In this document: positions 24,564-33,416 of the stretch, in pieces
How the letters are laid out: each line of letters opens with the position of its first letter
Position numbering within the stretch: the stretch's first letter is position 1
DNA from: Rhodovarius crocodyli
GTDB taxonomy: Bacteria > Pseudomonadota > Alphaproteobacteria > Acetobacterales > Acetobacteraceae
Direction of reading: 5' to 3'
Assembly: GCF_004005855.1 (NCBI RefSeq)
Contig: NZ_SACL01000013.1
Span: forward strand, 17,531-81,530
Length of the DNA: 64,000 nt
Program-made: the position numbers and the translations under genes
The notes under the pieces: model-generated
Told to the model about the DNA's origin: nothing
Databases searched by the model: none
What the model saw: only the letters and a program-made list of their open reading frames with translations

Positions 24564-25280
24564 ATGAGAACTCGCCCCGTCATTGGCCTGACCCTGGATG
24601 CTGAGGAGCCAGGCGGCTACTCCAAGCTGCCCTGGTACGCGCTGCGCCAGAACTATTTTTCGGCCGTGGCCGAGGCCGGGGGCCTGCCCATCGCCCTGCC
24701 GCATGACCCGGAACGGGCCGCCGAATACCTGCACCTCATCGACGGGCTGCTGGTCACCGGCGGCGCCTTCGACGTGGACCCCGCGCTGTACGGCGACGCC
24801 AGCCAGCATGAGACCGTGAGCCTGAAGCCCGGCCGGACGGAGTTCGAGCTGGCCATCACCCGCGCGGCGCTCAAGGCCGACAAGGCCGTTCTGGGCATCT
24901 GCGGCGGCGAGCAGCTGCTGGCGGTGGCCTTTGGCGGCACGCTGATCCAGCACATCCCGGACGCGGTGCCGAACGCCCTGCCCCATGAACAGCCCAACCC
25001 GCGCACCGAGCCCGGCCATGCCGTGGCCATCACGCCCGGCACGCGGCTGGCCGCGATCGTGGGCGAGGGCCCGATGCATGTGAACAGCGCCCACCACCAG
25101 GCTGTGGCCACCCCGGGGCCCGGGGCCGTGGTGAATGCCGTGGCGCCCGATGGCGTCATCGAGGGGCTGGAGCATCCCGGCCACCGCTTCGCGCTCGGCG
25201 TGCAATGGCACCCCGAATACAAGGTCGACCGCCAGGACCTGACCATCCTGCGCGCCTTCGTGGAGGCCGCCCGTGGCTGA
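24564..25280 (+). CDS. Gamma-glutamyl-gamma-aminobutyrate hydrolase family protein
   Basis: A 238-residue class I glutamine amidotransferase-like hydrolase of the PuuD type. The nucleophile is the Cys in LGICGGEQLLAVAFGGTL, with the catalytic His and Glu in GVQWHPEY. The N-terminal RPVIGLTLDAE and HLIDGLLVTGGAFDVDPALY are typical. PuuD proper hydrolyses gamma-glutamyl-GABA in putrescine breakdown, but no other puu gene is here, so the substrate may differ. Start ATG 24564, 44 bp from the divergent tadA start. It overlaps the pseudouridine synthase gene by 8 bp. Confidence 0.88.
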   Translation: MRTRPVIGLTLDAEEPGGYSKLPWYALRQNYFSAVAEAGGLPIALPHDPERAAEYLHLIDGLLVTGGAFDVDPALYGDASQHETVSLKPGRTEFELAITRAALKADKAVLGICGGEQLLAVAFGGTLIQHIPDAVPNALPHEQPNPRTEPGHAVAITPGTRLAAIVGEGPMHVNSAHHQAVATPGPGAVVNAVAPDGVIEGLEHPGHRFALGVQWHPEYKVDRQDLTILRAFVEAARG

Positions 25281-26085
25281 GGACGAGAACCCCGAGCGCG
25301 GCGAGCGCATCGCCAAGTGGCTGGCCCGTGCCGGCATCGCGAGCCGCCGGGAGGCGGAGCGCCTGATCGAAGAAGGCCGCGTCGCCATCGGCGGCGAGAA
25401 GGTGCGCACCCCCGCCACCTTCGTGAAGCCCGGCGACGTCGTGCAGCTGAACGGCAAGCAGGTGGCCAACCCGGAGCGCACCCGGCTGTTCCGCTATCAC
25501 AAGCCGCGCGGCCTGGTGACGACCCACCGCGACCCCGATGGCCGCCCCACCGTGTTCGACAACCTGCCCCCCGGCCTGCCGCGCCTGATCAGCGTGGGCC
25601 GGCTCGACCTCAACAGCGAGGGCCTGCTGCTGCTGACCAATGACGGCGAGTTGGCCCGCCGGCTGGAACTGCCGAGCCAGGGCTGGGTGCGCCGCTACCG
25701 GGTGCGGGTGAACGGCCATCCGGACCCGTACAAGCTGTCGCTGCTCAACCGCGGCATCACGGTGGAGGGCGTGCGCTATGGCCCCATCGAGGCGGAGCTG
25801 GACACCAAGCAGGGCGACAATTCCTGGCTGACCATGTCCCTGCAGGAAGGCAAGAACCGGGAGCTGCGGCGCGTGCTGGCGCATCTGGGCTTCCAGGTCT
25901 CGCGGCTGATCCGGCTGGCCTATGGGCCGTTCCAGCTCGGCATCCTGCCCAAGGGCGCGGCCGAGGAAGTGAACGGCAAGATCATGCGCGAGCAGCTGGG
26001 CGTGGACGTGGAGAAGCACCAGGACAAGCGCCGCGCCGCCCGCAAGGCCGCCGCCGCAACCCCGCCGCCCGTCGCCGAGGACTGA
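25273..26085 (+). CDS. rluB: rRNA pseudouridine synthase, RsuA/RluB family
   Basis: A 270-residue protein with an N-terminal S4 RNA-binding domain (residues 10-65, ERIAKWLARAGIASRREAERLI) and a RsuA/RluB/E/F catalytic domain. The catalytic Asp112 lies in VGRLDLNSEGLLLLTNDG. The tail is basic and Ala-rich (KHQDKRRAARKAAAA), as in alphaproteobacterial RluB proteins that modify 23S rRNA near position 2605. The RluB name rather than RluE/RluF is inferred from the S4 domain and tail. Start is GTG 25273, overlapping the upstream gene; the stop shares one base with rsmD. Confidence 0.88.
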   Translation: MAEDENPERGERIAKWLARAGIASRREAERLIEEGRVAIGGEKVRTPATFVKPGDVVQLNGKQVANPERTRLFRYHKPRGLVTTHRDPDGRPTVFDNLPPGLPRLISVGRLDLNSEGLLLLTNDGELARRLELPSQGWVRRYRVRVNGHPDPYKLSLLNRGITVEGVRYGPIEAELDTKQGDNSWLTMSLQEGKNRELRRVLAHLGFQVSRLIRLAYGPFQLGILPKGAAEEVNGKIMREQLGVDVEKHQDKRRAARKAAAATPPPVAED

Positions 26086-26648
26086 TGCGCATCGTCGCGG
26101 GCGCGCATCGCGGCCGGAACCTGACCGCACCCCTGGGCGAGCAGACGCGGCCCACCGCCGACCGCGCCCGCCAGGCCCTGTTCGACATGCTGATGCACGC
26201 GCCCTGGGCCGAAACCCATGCCGTGCGCGAGGCACGCGTGCTGGATGCCTTCGCCGGTTCCGGCGCGCTGGGGCTGGAGGCGCTGTCGCGAGGGGCGGCC
26301 CATGCGACCTTCATGGAGACCGCCCGGCCCGCCCTGGCGGCCATCCGCGCCAATGTCGTGGCCTGCCGCGAGGAAGCGCGCGCCGCCATCCTGCCGGCCG
26401 ACGCCACCCGCCCGCCCAAGCCCCCCGCCGCCTGTTCGCTGATCTTCCTCGACCCACCCTACCGGCAGGCGCTGCTGCCGCGCGCCCTGGCCGGGCTCGG
26501 CCGTGCTGGCTGGATCGCGCCGGGCGCGGTATGCTGCCTGGAGATGGCGCGCGACGAGGAATTCGAGACCGACTGGCCCGTGCTGGCCGACCGCGCGCAT
26601 GGCGCCGCGCGGATGCTGGTGCTGCGGGCCCCGTCGGACGCGGCATGA
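26085..26648 (+). CDS. rsmD: 16S rRNA (guanine966-N2)-methyltransferase
   Basis: A 187-residue SAM methyltransferase. The order MRIVAGAHRGRNL, RPTADRARQALFDML, VLDAFAGSGALGLEALSRGA and LIFLDPPYRQ is diagnostic for RsmD; DPPY is the catalytic N6/N2-type motif. It methylates G966 of 16S rRNA during 30S assembly. It shares one base with the rluB stop, and the glycosyltransferase gene begins inside its own stop (ATGA). Housekeeping rRNA modification is thus welded to a glycan gene. Confidence 0.93.
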   Translation: MRIVAGAHRGRNLTAPLGEQTRPTADRARQALFDMLMHAPWAETHAVREARVLDAFAGSGALGLEALSRGAAHATFMETARPALAAIRANVVACREEARAAILPADATRPPKPPAACSLIFLDPPYRQALLPRALAGLGRAGWIAPGAVCCLEMARDEEFETDWPVLADRAHGAARMLVLRAPSDAA

Positions 26649-29113
26649 TGAACGCGGGCGACGTCACCATCGCCTGCGTGATCCCCGCCTATGGCCAGCC
26701 CGGCCTGCTGCCCGAGGCGATCGAGAGCGCCATGGCGCAGAGCCTGCCCGGCGTCGCCGCCGTCATCGTCGATGACGGCTGCCCCTTCCCCGAGACCCAG
26801 GCCCTGGCGCGCGCCGCCTGCGCCCGGCATCCGGGCCGGGTGCATGTGCTGCGCCAGCCCAATGGCGGGCTCTCGGCCGCGCGCAACACGGGCATCGACT
26901 ATGCGCTCGCGGTCTTTCCCGCCCTGCGCGCGGCCTACATGCTGGATGCCGACAACCGGATCGAGCCGCATTTCCTGCGCCGCGCCCTGACGGTGCTGGA
27001 GGAAGGCGGACCCGGCACCGGCTGGGCCTATCCGGATATCGACAGCCTGGGGATGGAGGATTGCTCCGATACCTCGGGCGAATTCTCCCTGCTCTGCCTC
27101 ATGCAGGACAACTACTGCGAGGCGGGCAGCCTGATCGCGCGGGAATTGCTCGAAACCGGCCTGCGCTTCGACACCAGCCTGCGCCAGGGCTTCGAGGATG
27201 CGGAGTTCTGGCTGCGCGCGGCGCGTGCCGGCTTCAGGGGCCGCTATGTCCCGCATTCCGGCTTCCGCTATCGCCGCCGCGCCGAGAGCATGCTGGCCGA
27301 CAGCGAGCGCATGCGCCCCCTGCTGCAGGAGGAACTGCGCCGGCGCAACCGCGACCTGTGGAACCCCCGCCGCATCCTGGAGATGGAGGCGCGCGAACTG
27401 CCGCGCCACGCGCTGCTGCTGGCCGGCGGCGGGCCCGTGCGCCTGTTCCTGGACCCCGCGGAAACGGACCGCGAGATTTCCCGCGATGCGTTCGGCGCCA
27501 TGCTGGGGCGGGCGCGCTCGGACCCCGCGGCGCATCATGTGCCCGCCGTGGTGGCCATCGCCGAGCCCGCGGCGCTGGAGGCGCTGGCCCGGCAGGGGCT
27601 GCTGCACAACGCCTTCTGGTTCGCCTCCGTGCTGCTGCGCCATCGCCGGGTCGCGGGCATCGTGCTGGATGAGGCCGGGCAGGACCGCATCGTCTTCCGG
27701 CACCGGGGCGGCTCCCTGGAGGACGCCCAGCTGATCTTCCTGCGCGGACAGGACATGGCGTCCGAGCCGCAGCGGCTGCTCGCGGACCTGGCCGAAGGCG
27801 ACACATGGCGCATGAACCTGTTCATGCCCGGCGCGCCGGAAGCGACCGGCGCCGCCGAGGCCGAGGCACGGGCCGCGCTGGCCGTGCCGGCCGAGGCCCC
27901 TGCCGCGCCCTGGCGGCGCAGCTGGCGCGTGGCGCGCAGCACGGTGGCGGACCAGCTCTATGCCTCGGTGGGGGTATGCGCGCCCTGGCCGCGCCGCCGC
28001 TCCGGCCGGGACATCGCGATCATCCAGCCCCTGCACGCGCGGGGCGGCGTGGAACGCGTGCTGCTGCGCCAGGCGGAGGTACTGCGCGGCGCGGGCTGGA
28101 CGCCGCATCTGGTCGTGACCGAGCGCGCCGAGGCGGAGCTGCTGCCCGGCACGCGTGAGGCCTATGAGACCATCAACTTCTTCCCCGGCTTCGGCCCCGA
28201 AGGCGCGCCCGACCCGGAGCGCGAGTATTTCGGCGCCCCCACCGCCGCCTATGGCCATGACCCGAACAGCGTGGACGGGCTCGGCCTGCTGTTCGGCATG
28301 GATGCGGCGCTGATCACCCATTCGCTGGCGGGCCACGCCCTGGCGGCGCGGCTCAGGCGCTTCGGCGTGCGCTGCTTCATGGGCCTGCACCTGGCCGAGC
28401 GCGGCGCCTGGAACCAGCCGGTGGGCCAGGCCTTCACGGGGCTGGCCTATGAGCATGCCTATGAGGGCGCGCTGGTCATCTCGGAACAGCTGCGCCGCTG
28501 GTGCATCGGCCAGGGTTGGCCGGCCAGCAAGCTGATACTGGTGCCCAATGCGCCGGGCTATGAGAGCCAGGCCTCCGCCGTCGCGCGCCGGGTCGCGGGG
28601 CGCCGGCCGCGCGCCCTGTTCCTTGGCCGGCTGGATGCGCAGAAGGGGCTGGAAAGGCTCTCCCAGACCATCCGCGCCAGCCAGGACTTCATCGAATGGC
28701 GCATCGCCGGAAAGCCCGTGCTGGACGGCGCGCCGCCCGAGCTCGGCATCGAGATCGAACCGCCCGCCGACAGCGCCGGGGATCTGGACGCGCTGTACTC
28801 CTGGGCCGACATCCTGTTCCTGCCGAGCCATTTCGAGGGCGTGCCCCTGACCATCCTGGAGGCACAGCGGCTGGGCTGCGTGCCGCTGGCCACCGATGTG
28901 GGCGCGGTGGCCGAAATCGTGACCCATGGCCAGGATGGCTGGCTGCTGCCCAATGACGGCACCTGCACCGCCGAGGCCCTGTCCGCGCTGCGCCGCCTGG
29001 CGGCGGAACCGGCGCTGCTCTCCGCCCTCTCGGCCGCCGCGATCGAGCGGCTGCGCGGTCGCGGCTGGGCGGCCATGATGCGCCCCTTCCTCGAAAGGCT
29101 TGAAACGCCGTGA
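26645..29113 (+). CDS. Bimodular GT2-GT4 glycosyltransferase
   Basis: An 822-residue protein with two glycosyltransferase modules. Residues 5-260 are a GT2 domain: CVIPAYGQPG, VDDG at 42-45, the DAD metal motif at 101-103 and an ED acceptor motif in GFEDAEFWLRAARAG. Residues 290-430 are a linker of unknown fold. Residues 450-815 form a GT4 GT-B domain with GGVERVLLRQAEVLR, RALFLGRLDAQKGLERL and the E-X7-E motif EGVPLTILE (Glu731, Glu739). Such fusions can add two successive sugars. Start ATG 26645 overlaps the rsmD stop; a second ATG at 26648 is equally possible. Cytoplasmic; the acceptor is probably the surface glycan of this region. Confidence 0.88.
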   Translation: MMNAGDVTIACVIPAYGQPGLLPEAIESAMAQSLPGVAAVIVDDGCPFPETQALARAACARHPGRVHVLRQPNGGLSAARNTGIDYALAVFPALRAAYMLDADNRIEPHFLRRALTVLEEGGPGTGWAYPDIDSLGMEDCSDTSGEFSLLCLMQDNYCEAGSLIARELLETGLRFDTSLRQGFEDAEFWLRAARAGFRGRYVPHSGFRYRRRAESMLADSERMRPLLQEELRRRNRDLWNPRRILEMEARELPRHALLLAGGGPVRLFLDPAETDREISRDAFGAMLGRARSDPAAHHVPAVVAIAEPAALEALARQGLLHNAFWFASVLLRHRRVAGIVLDEAGQDRIVFRHRGGSLEDAQLIFLRGQDMASEPQRLLADLAEGDTWRMNLFMPGAPEATGAAEAEARAALAVPAEAPAAPWRRSWRVARSTVADQLYASVGVCAPWPRRRSGRDIAIIQPLHARGGVERVLLRQAEVLRGAGWTPHLVVTERAEAELLPGTREAYETINFFPGFGPEGAPDPEREYFGAPTAAYGHDPNSVDGLGLLFGMDAALITHSLAGHALAARLRRFGVRCFMGLHLAERGAWNQPVGQAFTGLAYEHAYEGALVISEQLRRWCIGQGWPASKLILVPNAPGYESQASAVARRVAGRRPRALFLGRLDAQKGLERLSQTIRASQDFIEWRIAGKPVLDGAPPELGIEIEPPADSAGDLDALYSWADILFLPSHFEGVPLTILEAQRLGCVPLATDVGAVAEIVTHGQDGWLLPNDGTCTAEALSALRRLAAEPALLSALSAAAIERLRGRGWAAMMRPFLERLETP

Positions 29114-30357
29114 CCCTGCTGGTGGAAAACCTGCCCGCCTTCATGAGCGCGCCGCTGAGCCTGCTGCTGGCCGAGGACGCGCCCGCCCTTCCCGCACCCA
29201 TTCCCCAATGGCGCGTCGCCGCGCGGGACGGCCATTGGCTGATGATGGCGCAGGGCAGCGCCTCGCCCGGCCCGGCGCTTCCGCTGCCGGCCGCCCCGGG
29301 CGGGCTGCTGGGCGTGATCGCGGCGACGACGCCGGCCTGGCTCACCGAATGGCCGGGTGAGGCACCGGCCCTGCTGGCGGACGGCACGGCCCTGGCCGGC
29401 CTGCTCGCCGCCCGGCTGCTGGCTGCCGAGGCCCGGGTGGGCGACATGTCCGCGAGCCTCGTCGCGCTGCGTGCGGAGCAGGAGGAAGCGCGGGTCGCGA
29501 TGGCGAGCTGGCTGCGCAGCGCCGGCCAGGCGCCCCCCCAGGCCCCCACCCTGATCCACGCCGACACGCCCGATGCGAGCCCGGTGCTCTGGAGCGGCGT
29601 CTCGACCTGGCGGCGCAGCCTGCCCAGCGAGATCGCGGGCGTCACCGCGCTCGCGGTGCATCTGAAGGCCGTGGCGGCGGGGCCCGGCAGCGTGCTCGGC
29701 CTTAGGCTGATCGCAGAGGAAAGCGGGCGCCTGGCCGGCGCCTGGCGCGTGCCCGGAGAGGCGCTGCACGAAGGCTGGATGACGCTGGACCTGCCCATGC
29801 CCGCGCCCCCCTGGCGGGAGACGGCGGCGGTGGAGGTCAGCATCGCCCTCGCCCCGCGTGACACGCTGGCGCTGTCCGTGACCGAGGGGCTGCCGGCGTT
29901 GCAGGTGCTGCGCGCGCGCGGTGGCGCGCGCTTCCAGCATTCCCCCTGGTGGCTGGAGCAGGAGGCCGGCCGGCCCATGCCGCCCTCCGGTGTGTGGTGC
30001 AGTTTTCCCGACGATATCTGGCAGGGCGCGACCCGGACGGCGCTGCTGCACGGCCATGGAGAGACCTCGCTCGGCATCCCGTCGCTGCCGCTTGCGGGTT
30101 ATGACCTGATGCGCGCGGTGCTGCGGGTATCTGGCGGCAGCGATGTGCAGGCGGCGCTGAGTTGCGGCGGGCGCGGCACGGGCTGGGTCGATGCGCAGCT
30201 CGATGGCGATATCGCGCTCAGCCTTGCGATCTCGCCCGAGGCCTGGCCCGCCGCCCCCGTGCGTGTGGCGCTGCGTGCCCTGGGCAGCGGCGGCGCGGTG
30301 GTGGAATGGCGGGAGATCAGGGCCGCTCGTTCCTCCAGCGGGGCAAACGCCGCATAA
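29110..30357 (+). CDS. Protein of unknown function linked to the glycosyltransferase
   Basis: A 415-residue protein I do not recognise with confidence. It has no signal peptide. Residues 120-160 form a short helical, coiled-coil-like stretch (SASLVALRAEQEEARVAMASWLR), and the rest looks beta-rich, as in carbohydrate-binding modules. The GTG start at 29110 overlaps the glycosyltransferase stop by 4 bp, indicating coupling. The last 41 bp overlap the convergent DMT transporter gene. Similar lineage-restricted proteins travel with glycosyltransferases in Acetobacteraceae, but that is a recollection, not a search result. Confidence 0.6.
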   Translation: MTLLVENLPAFMSAPLSLLLAEDAPALPAPIPQWRVAARDGHWLMMAQGSASPGPALPLPAAPGGLLGVIAATTPAWLTEWPGEAPALLADGTALAGLLAARLLAAEARVGDMSASLVALRAEQEEARVAMASWLRSAGQAPPQAPTLIHADTPDASPVLWSGVSTWRRSLPSEIAGVTALAVHLKAVAAGPGSVLGLRLIAEESGRLAGAWRVPGEALHEGWMTLDLPMPAPPWRETAAVEVSIALAPRDTLALSVTEGLPALQVLRARGGARFQHSPWWLEQEAGRPMPPSGVWCSFPDDIWQGATRTALLHGHGETSLGIPSLPLAGYDLMRAVLRVSGGSDVQAALSCGGRGTGWVDAQLDGDIALSLAISPEAWPAAPVRVALRALGSGGAVVEWREIRAARSSSGANAA

Positions 30358-31222
30358 GGCGCCCGTCGATCAGCGCAAGGCCGAGCGCCACCCCGGCCAT
30401 GCCCAGCAGGTGCCGGGGCGCCAGACTCTCGTTCAGGAACAGCGCGCCCAGCACGAAGCTGGTCACGGGAATGATCAGCGTGACCAGCAGCATGTTCACC
30501 GGCCCCACCATGTTCAGCAGCAGGAAGTACATGAAGTAGCCGCCCGTGGTACACAGGGTGGCCAGGCCCAGAAGCGCGCCCGCGACCTCCAGGCTCGGCA
30601 GCGGCGGCACCTCCAGCAACAGCACCAGCGGCAGCAGCATCAATGTGCTGGCGCTGGTCTGCCCCGCGGCCGCCTGGACGGGCGTCATGCCGAGCGCCTT
30701 GAAGCGCCGCCCCCACAGGCCGGCGAGCGCATAGAGGAAGGTGGCGCCCAGCATGCACAGCGCGGCGGGCCAGGGCGTGGCCAGCGGGTCGGCCCCCGCC
30801 ATCGCCACCACCCCGCCGAGCCCCGCCAGCACGCCGATCAGCCGGGGCGGGGTGATGCGCTCCACCCCCGCCGCCCCCGCCACCAGCACGCCGAACAGCG
30901 GCGTGGTCGCGTTGAAGATGGAGGCGGTACCGGAAGGAAGGCTCTGCTGCGCCAGCACGATCAGCACGAAGGGCAGCACATTGTTCAGCAGCCCCATGCC
31001 GAAGGAGGCGACCAGCGCCGAACGGTCCAGCCTGGGGCGCGGCCCCACCGCCAGGATGATGAGCCAGAGCTGCACCGCCGCGATCGACACCCGCGCCAGC
31101 ACGATGGACAAGGGCGGCCATTCCCGCACCGCCACCGCGATGAAGAAGAAGCTGCTGCCCCACAGGATGGAGAGCAGCAGCATCAGCAGCCAGGCGCGCG
31201 CGGAGATCGGCGGCGGGGTCAC
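30317..31222 (-). CDS. EamA/DMT-family transporter
   Basis: A 301-residue inner-membrane protein with about ten predicted hydrophobic segments in two EamA repeats. The first repeat has LLSILWGSSFFFIAVAV and the second includes LCMLGATFLYALAGLWG. EamA proteins export amino acids or other small metabolites. Its start overlaps the end of the Nudix gene by 4 bp, so the two are co-transcribed. Its 3' end overlaps the convergent unknown gene by 41 bp, and both frames appear to be used to the end. Confidence 0.88.
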   Translation of the reverse strand: MTPPPISARAWLLMLLLSILWGSSFFFIAVAVREWPPLSIVLARVSIAAVQLWLIILAVGPRPRLDRSALVASFGMGLLNNVLPFVLIVLAQQSLPSGTASIFNATTPLFGVLVAGAAGVERITPPRLIGVLAGLGGVVAMAGADPLATPWPAALCMLGATFLYALAGLWGRRFKALGMTPVQAAAGQTSASTLMLLPLVLLLEVPPLPSLEVAGALLGLATLCTTGGYFMYFLLLNMVGPVNMLLVTLIIPVTSFVLGALFLNESLAPRHLLGMAGVALGLALIDGRLMRRLPRWRNERP

Positions 31223-31809
31223 AGCTCGCCGAGTTCGGCCAGGCCCCGCATCAGCGTCGTGGCCTGCACGGTCGACATCATGTCGCCCCGCAGCAGCATG
31301 GCCTTTGCCTCGGCCATCGGCACAGTGAAGCTCTCGATGCTCTCGCCGGGTTCCAGCACGGGTTCCGCGACCTTCCGGCAGCCCAGCGCCAGCACCATGT
31401 GGCAGCGGTTGGCGTTGCGCGACGGGTCAGGCCACAGGAAGCCCAGGGAGCGCAGCTCGGCCGCCTCGTAGCCCGTCTCCTCCAGCAATTCGCGGGCGCC
31501 GGTGGCAAGCGGGTCGGTCTCGCCTTCCTCCAGCGTGCCGCCCGGCACCTCCAGCGAAACGGCGCGCACGCCCTGGCGCCATTGCCGAAGCAGCACCAGC
31601 TCACCCGCCTCGGTCACCGGCACGACCATCACCCAGTCCGGGAAATGCAGGATCCACCAGGTATCCAGCACCTTGCCCTGGCCGGTCCGCACCGTCTCGG
31701 CGGAGATATGGAGGTAGGGCTCCTTCATCACCTCGCGCCGGGCGAGGGTTTCCCAGCCTCCGGGGGGCGGGGGCAGGTCGCGGTCGCGCAGCGGGTCGTC
31801 TGAAGGCAT
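31219..31809 (-). CDS. Nudix hydrolase, ADP-ribose pyrophosphatase-like
   Basis: A 196-residue Nudix protein. The Nudix box is GGTLEEGETDPLATGARELL followed by EETGY (about residues 90-114). The spacing between the first Glu (97) and the Arg-Glu pair (106-107) is eight residues rather than the canonical seven. The C-terminal DPSRNANRCHMVLALGC and ESIESFTVP resemble ADP-sugar pyrophosphatases. It hydrolyses nucleoside-diphosphate-linked compounds in the cytoplasm. It is 34 bp downstream of the aldehyde dehydrogenase gene and overlaps the DMT transporter gene. Confidence 0.85.
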   Translation of the reverse strand: MPSDDPLRDRDLPPPPGGWETLARREVMKEPYLHISAETVRTGQGKVLDTWWILHFPDWVMVVPVTEAGELVLLRQWRQGVRAVSLEVPGGTLEEGETDPLATGARELLEETGYEAAELRSLGFLWPDPSRNANRCHMVLALGCRKVAEPVLEPGESIESFTVPMAEAKAMLLRGDMMSTVQATTLMRGLAELGEL

Positions 31810-31843
31810 GGCCCACCATCGCCCCGGAGCGCGGGGGCCGCAA

Positions 31844-33124
31844 CTACCCCAGCAGCCGCTTCACCCAGGCGAGCTTGCTCTCATGCGGCGGATAGCGCAG
31901 CGGCAGGTCCAGACGCGGGCTCTTGCGGTAATGCGCGCGCGGGTTCGAGAAGCCCTCGAAACCCGCCCGCCCATGCGAGCGCCCCCAGCCGCTGGCCCCC
32001 ACACCGCCGAAGGGCAGCTCGGCGACCGCCGCCTGCACGATGTGGTCGTTCTCCACGAAGGCGCCGGAGCGCGTGCTTTCCCGCAATGCCGCCAGCAGGC
32101 CCGGGTCCCGGCTGTGCGCGTAGACCGCGAGCGGTGCCGGGGCCGCCTGCAGCCCTTCCAGCAACGCGGCGCGGTCGCGCCAGGGCACGATGGGCAGGAT
32201 GGGGCCGAAGATCTCCTCGGCGGGTGCGGCCTCGTTCGCCGTCAGCGTGGGCTGGATATGCAGCCCAGCCGCATCCGCACCGCCGCCATGCAGCAACCTG
32301 CCGCACCCAAGCCAGGGCAGCAGGCGCTCATAATGCCGCCGGAACGCGATGCGCTGCATCCCCTGACCATCGGCGCCGTAGAACTCAGCGATATACCGCT
32401 TCAGCGCCGCCACCAGCGGCTCAAAACGGCTTTCCTCCACCAGCACATGGTTGGGCGCGATGCAGGTCTGCCCGGCATTCAGGAACTTCGCCCAGGCGAT
32501 GCGCTTCGCCACCACGTCGATATCGGCCGTCGCGTCCACCACGCAGGGGTTGGCCCCGCCCAGCTCCAGCGTGCACGGCGTCAGGTTGCGCGCCGCCGCT
32601 TCCGCGACACCCCGCCCGATCCCGGTAGAGCCCGTGAAGAAGATGTGGTCCCAGGGCCGCGCCACCAGCTCGGCCGCCAGCGCCGCATCGCCCTGCATCA
32701 CCTCGACGCCGGGAATGCCGGCCAGCATGGCCGCCAGCGCCCCCGCCGTGGCCGGCGCATGCTCCGAGGGCTTCAGCACCACCCGGTTCCCCGCCGCCAA
32801 CGCCGCGACCAGCGGCGACAGCGACAACTGCACCGGATAATTCCAGGGGCTCAGGATCAACACCCGCCCCAGCGGCTCGAACGCCACCGCCGCCCGCGCC
32901 GGCCAGTGGAACCACCCCGTCGCCACCCGGCGCGGCGCCGCCCAGCGCGGCAGATGCCGGATCGCATGCCGGACCTCCTGCCGCACCGTCAGCACCTCAC
33001 TGACATAGGCATCGAACTCGGATTTCCCGAGATCCTCCGCCAGCGCCGCCATCAGCGCCCCCTCATGCGCCACCAACGCGGCGTCGAGCACCCGCAGCAC
33101 GGCAAGGCGGGCCTGTACGGTCAT
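31844..33124 (-). CDS. Aldehyde dehydrogenase family protein
   Basis: A 426-residue NAD(P)-dependent aldehyde dehydrogenase of the short, class 3/coniferyl-aldehyde type. The active-site Glu is in LELGGANPCVV and the Cys in NAGQTCIAPNHV. FTGSTGIGRGVAE is the cofactor loop and ILSPWNYPVQLSLSPLV is highly typical. At 426 residues it is shorter than the usual 450-480. It oxidises medium-chain or aromatic aldehydes. It leads a three-gene minus-strand unit with the Nudix and DMT genes. Upstream lies the hairpin-rich repeat at 33.15-33.41 kb. Confidence 0.9.
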   Translation of the reverse strand: MTVQARLAVLRVLDAALVAHEGALMAALAEDLGKSEFDAYVSEVLTVRQEVRHAIRHLPRWAAPRRVATGWFHWPARAAVAFEPLGRVLILSPWNYPVQLSLSPLVAALAAGNRVVLKPSEHAPATAGALAAMLAGIPGVEVMQGDAALAAELVARPWDHIFFTGSTGIGRGVAEAAARNLTPCTLELGGANPCVVDATADIDVVAKRIAWAKFLNAGQTCIAPNHVLVEESRFEPLVAALKRYIAEFYGADGQGMQRIAFRRHYERLLPWLGCGRLLHGGGADAAGLHIQPTLTANEAAPAEEIFGPILPIVPWRDRAALLEGLQAAPAPLAVYAHSRDPGLLAALRESTRSGAFVENDHIVQAAVAELPFGGVGASGWGRSHGRAGFEGFSNPRAHYRKSPRLDLPLRYPPHESKLAWVKRLLG

Positions 33125-33149
33125 GGGCAGGGCGCCCGGGTGGCACGGC

Positions 33150-33410
33150 GGGGGCCTTGCCCCCGGCCCCCACCAAGGGCGCTGCCCTTGGAACCCGCCA
33201 AAGGCCGGGAGGCCTTTGGAAACCGGGAGTGGGAAGTTTGCCGAGGGGGCAACGAAGACGCGCCGGGCCGGAAAGCCGCTCGGTGCCCCCTCGGCAAACT
33301 TCCAATTAACTCAGGGGGGTCCAGGGGCCCCAGGCTCCTGGCGGGGGTGCCGGGGGCAGAGCCCCTGGCTGGGGGCACGGGGGCAAAGCCCCCGCCATGC
33401 CGCCCGACCG
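33150..33410. repeat. Composite hairpin-rich intergenic repeat, variant copy
   Basis: The 292-bp gap between the aldehyde dehydrogenase and HerA-like genes is a chain of hairpins. They are GGGGGC-CTT-GCCCCC (33150-33164), CCAAGGGC-GCT-GCCCTTGG (33173-33191), CCAAAGGCC-GGGA-GGCCTTTGG (33198-33219), and a perfect 19-bp stem pairing 33232-33250 with 33285-33303 around a 34-base loop. It ends in GGGGGCAAAGCCCCC-type repeats up to 33410. The order of hairpins matches the copies at 41.1 and 63.8 kb, but several stems differ in sequence. No coding sequence is evident. Confidence 0.75.
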
Positions 33411-33416
33411 CCCTTC

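Noticed and set aside
26459..28927. 822-codon minus-strand open frame opposite the GT2-GT4 glycosyltransferase
   Set aside because: No recognisable domain, while the plus strand has DAD and E-X7-E motifs and coupled starts.
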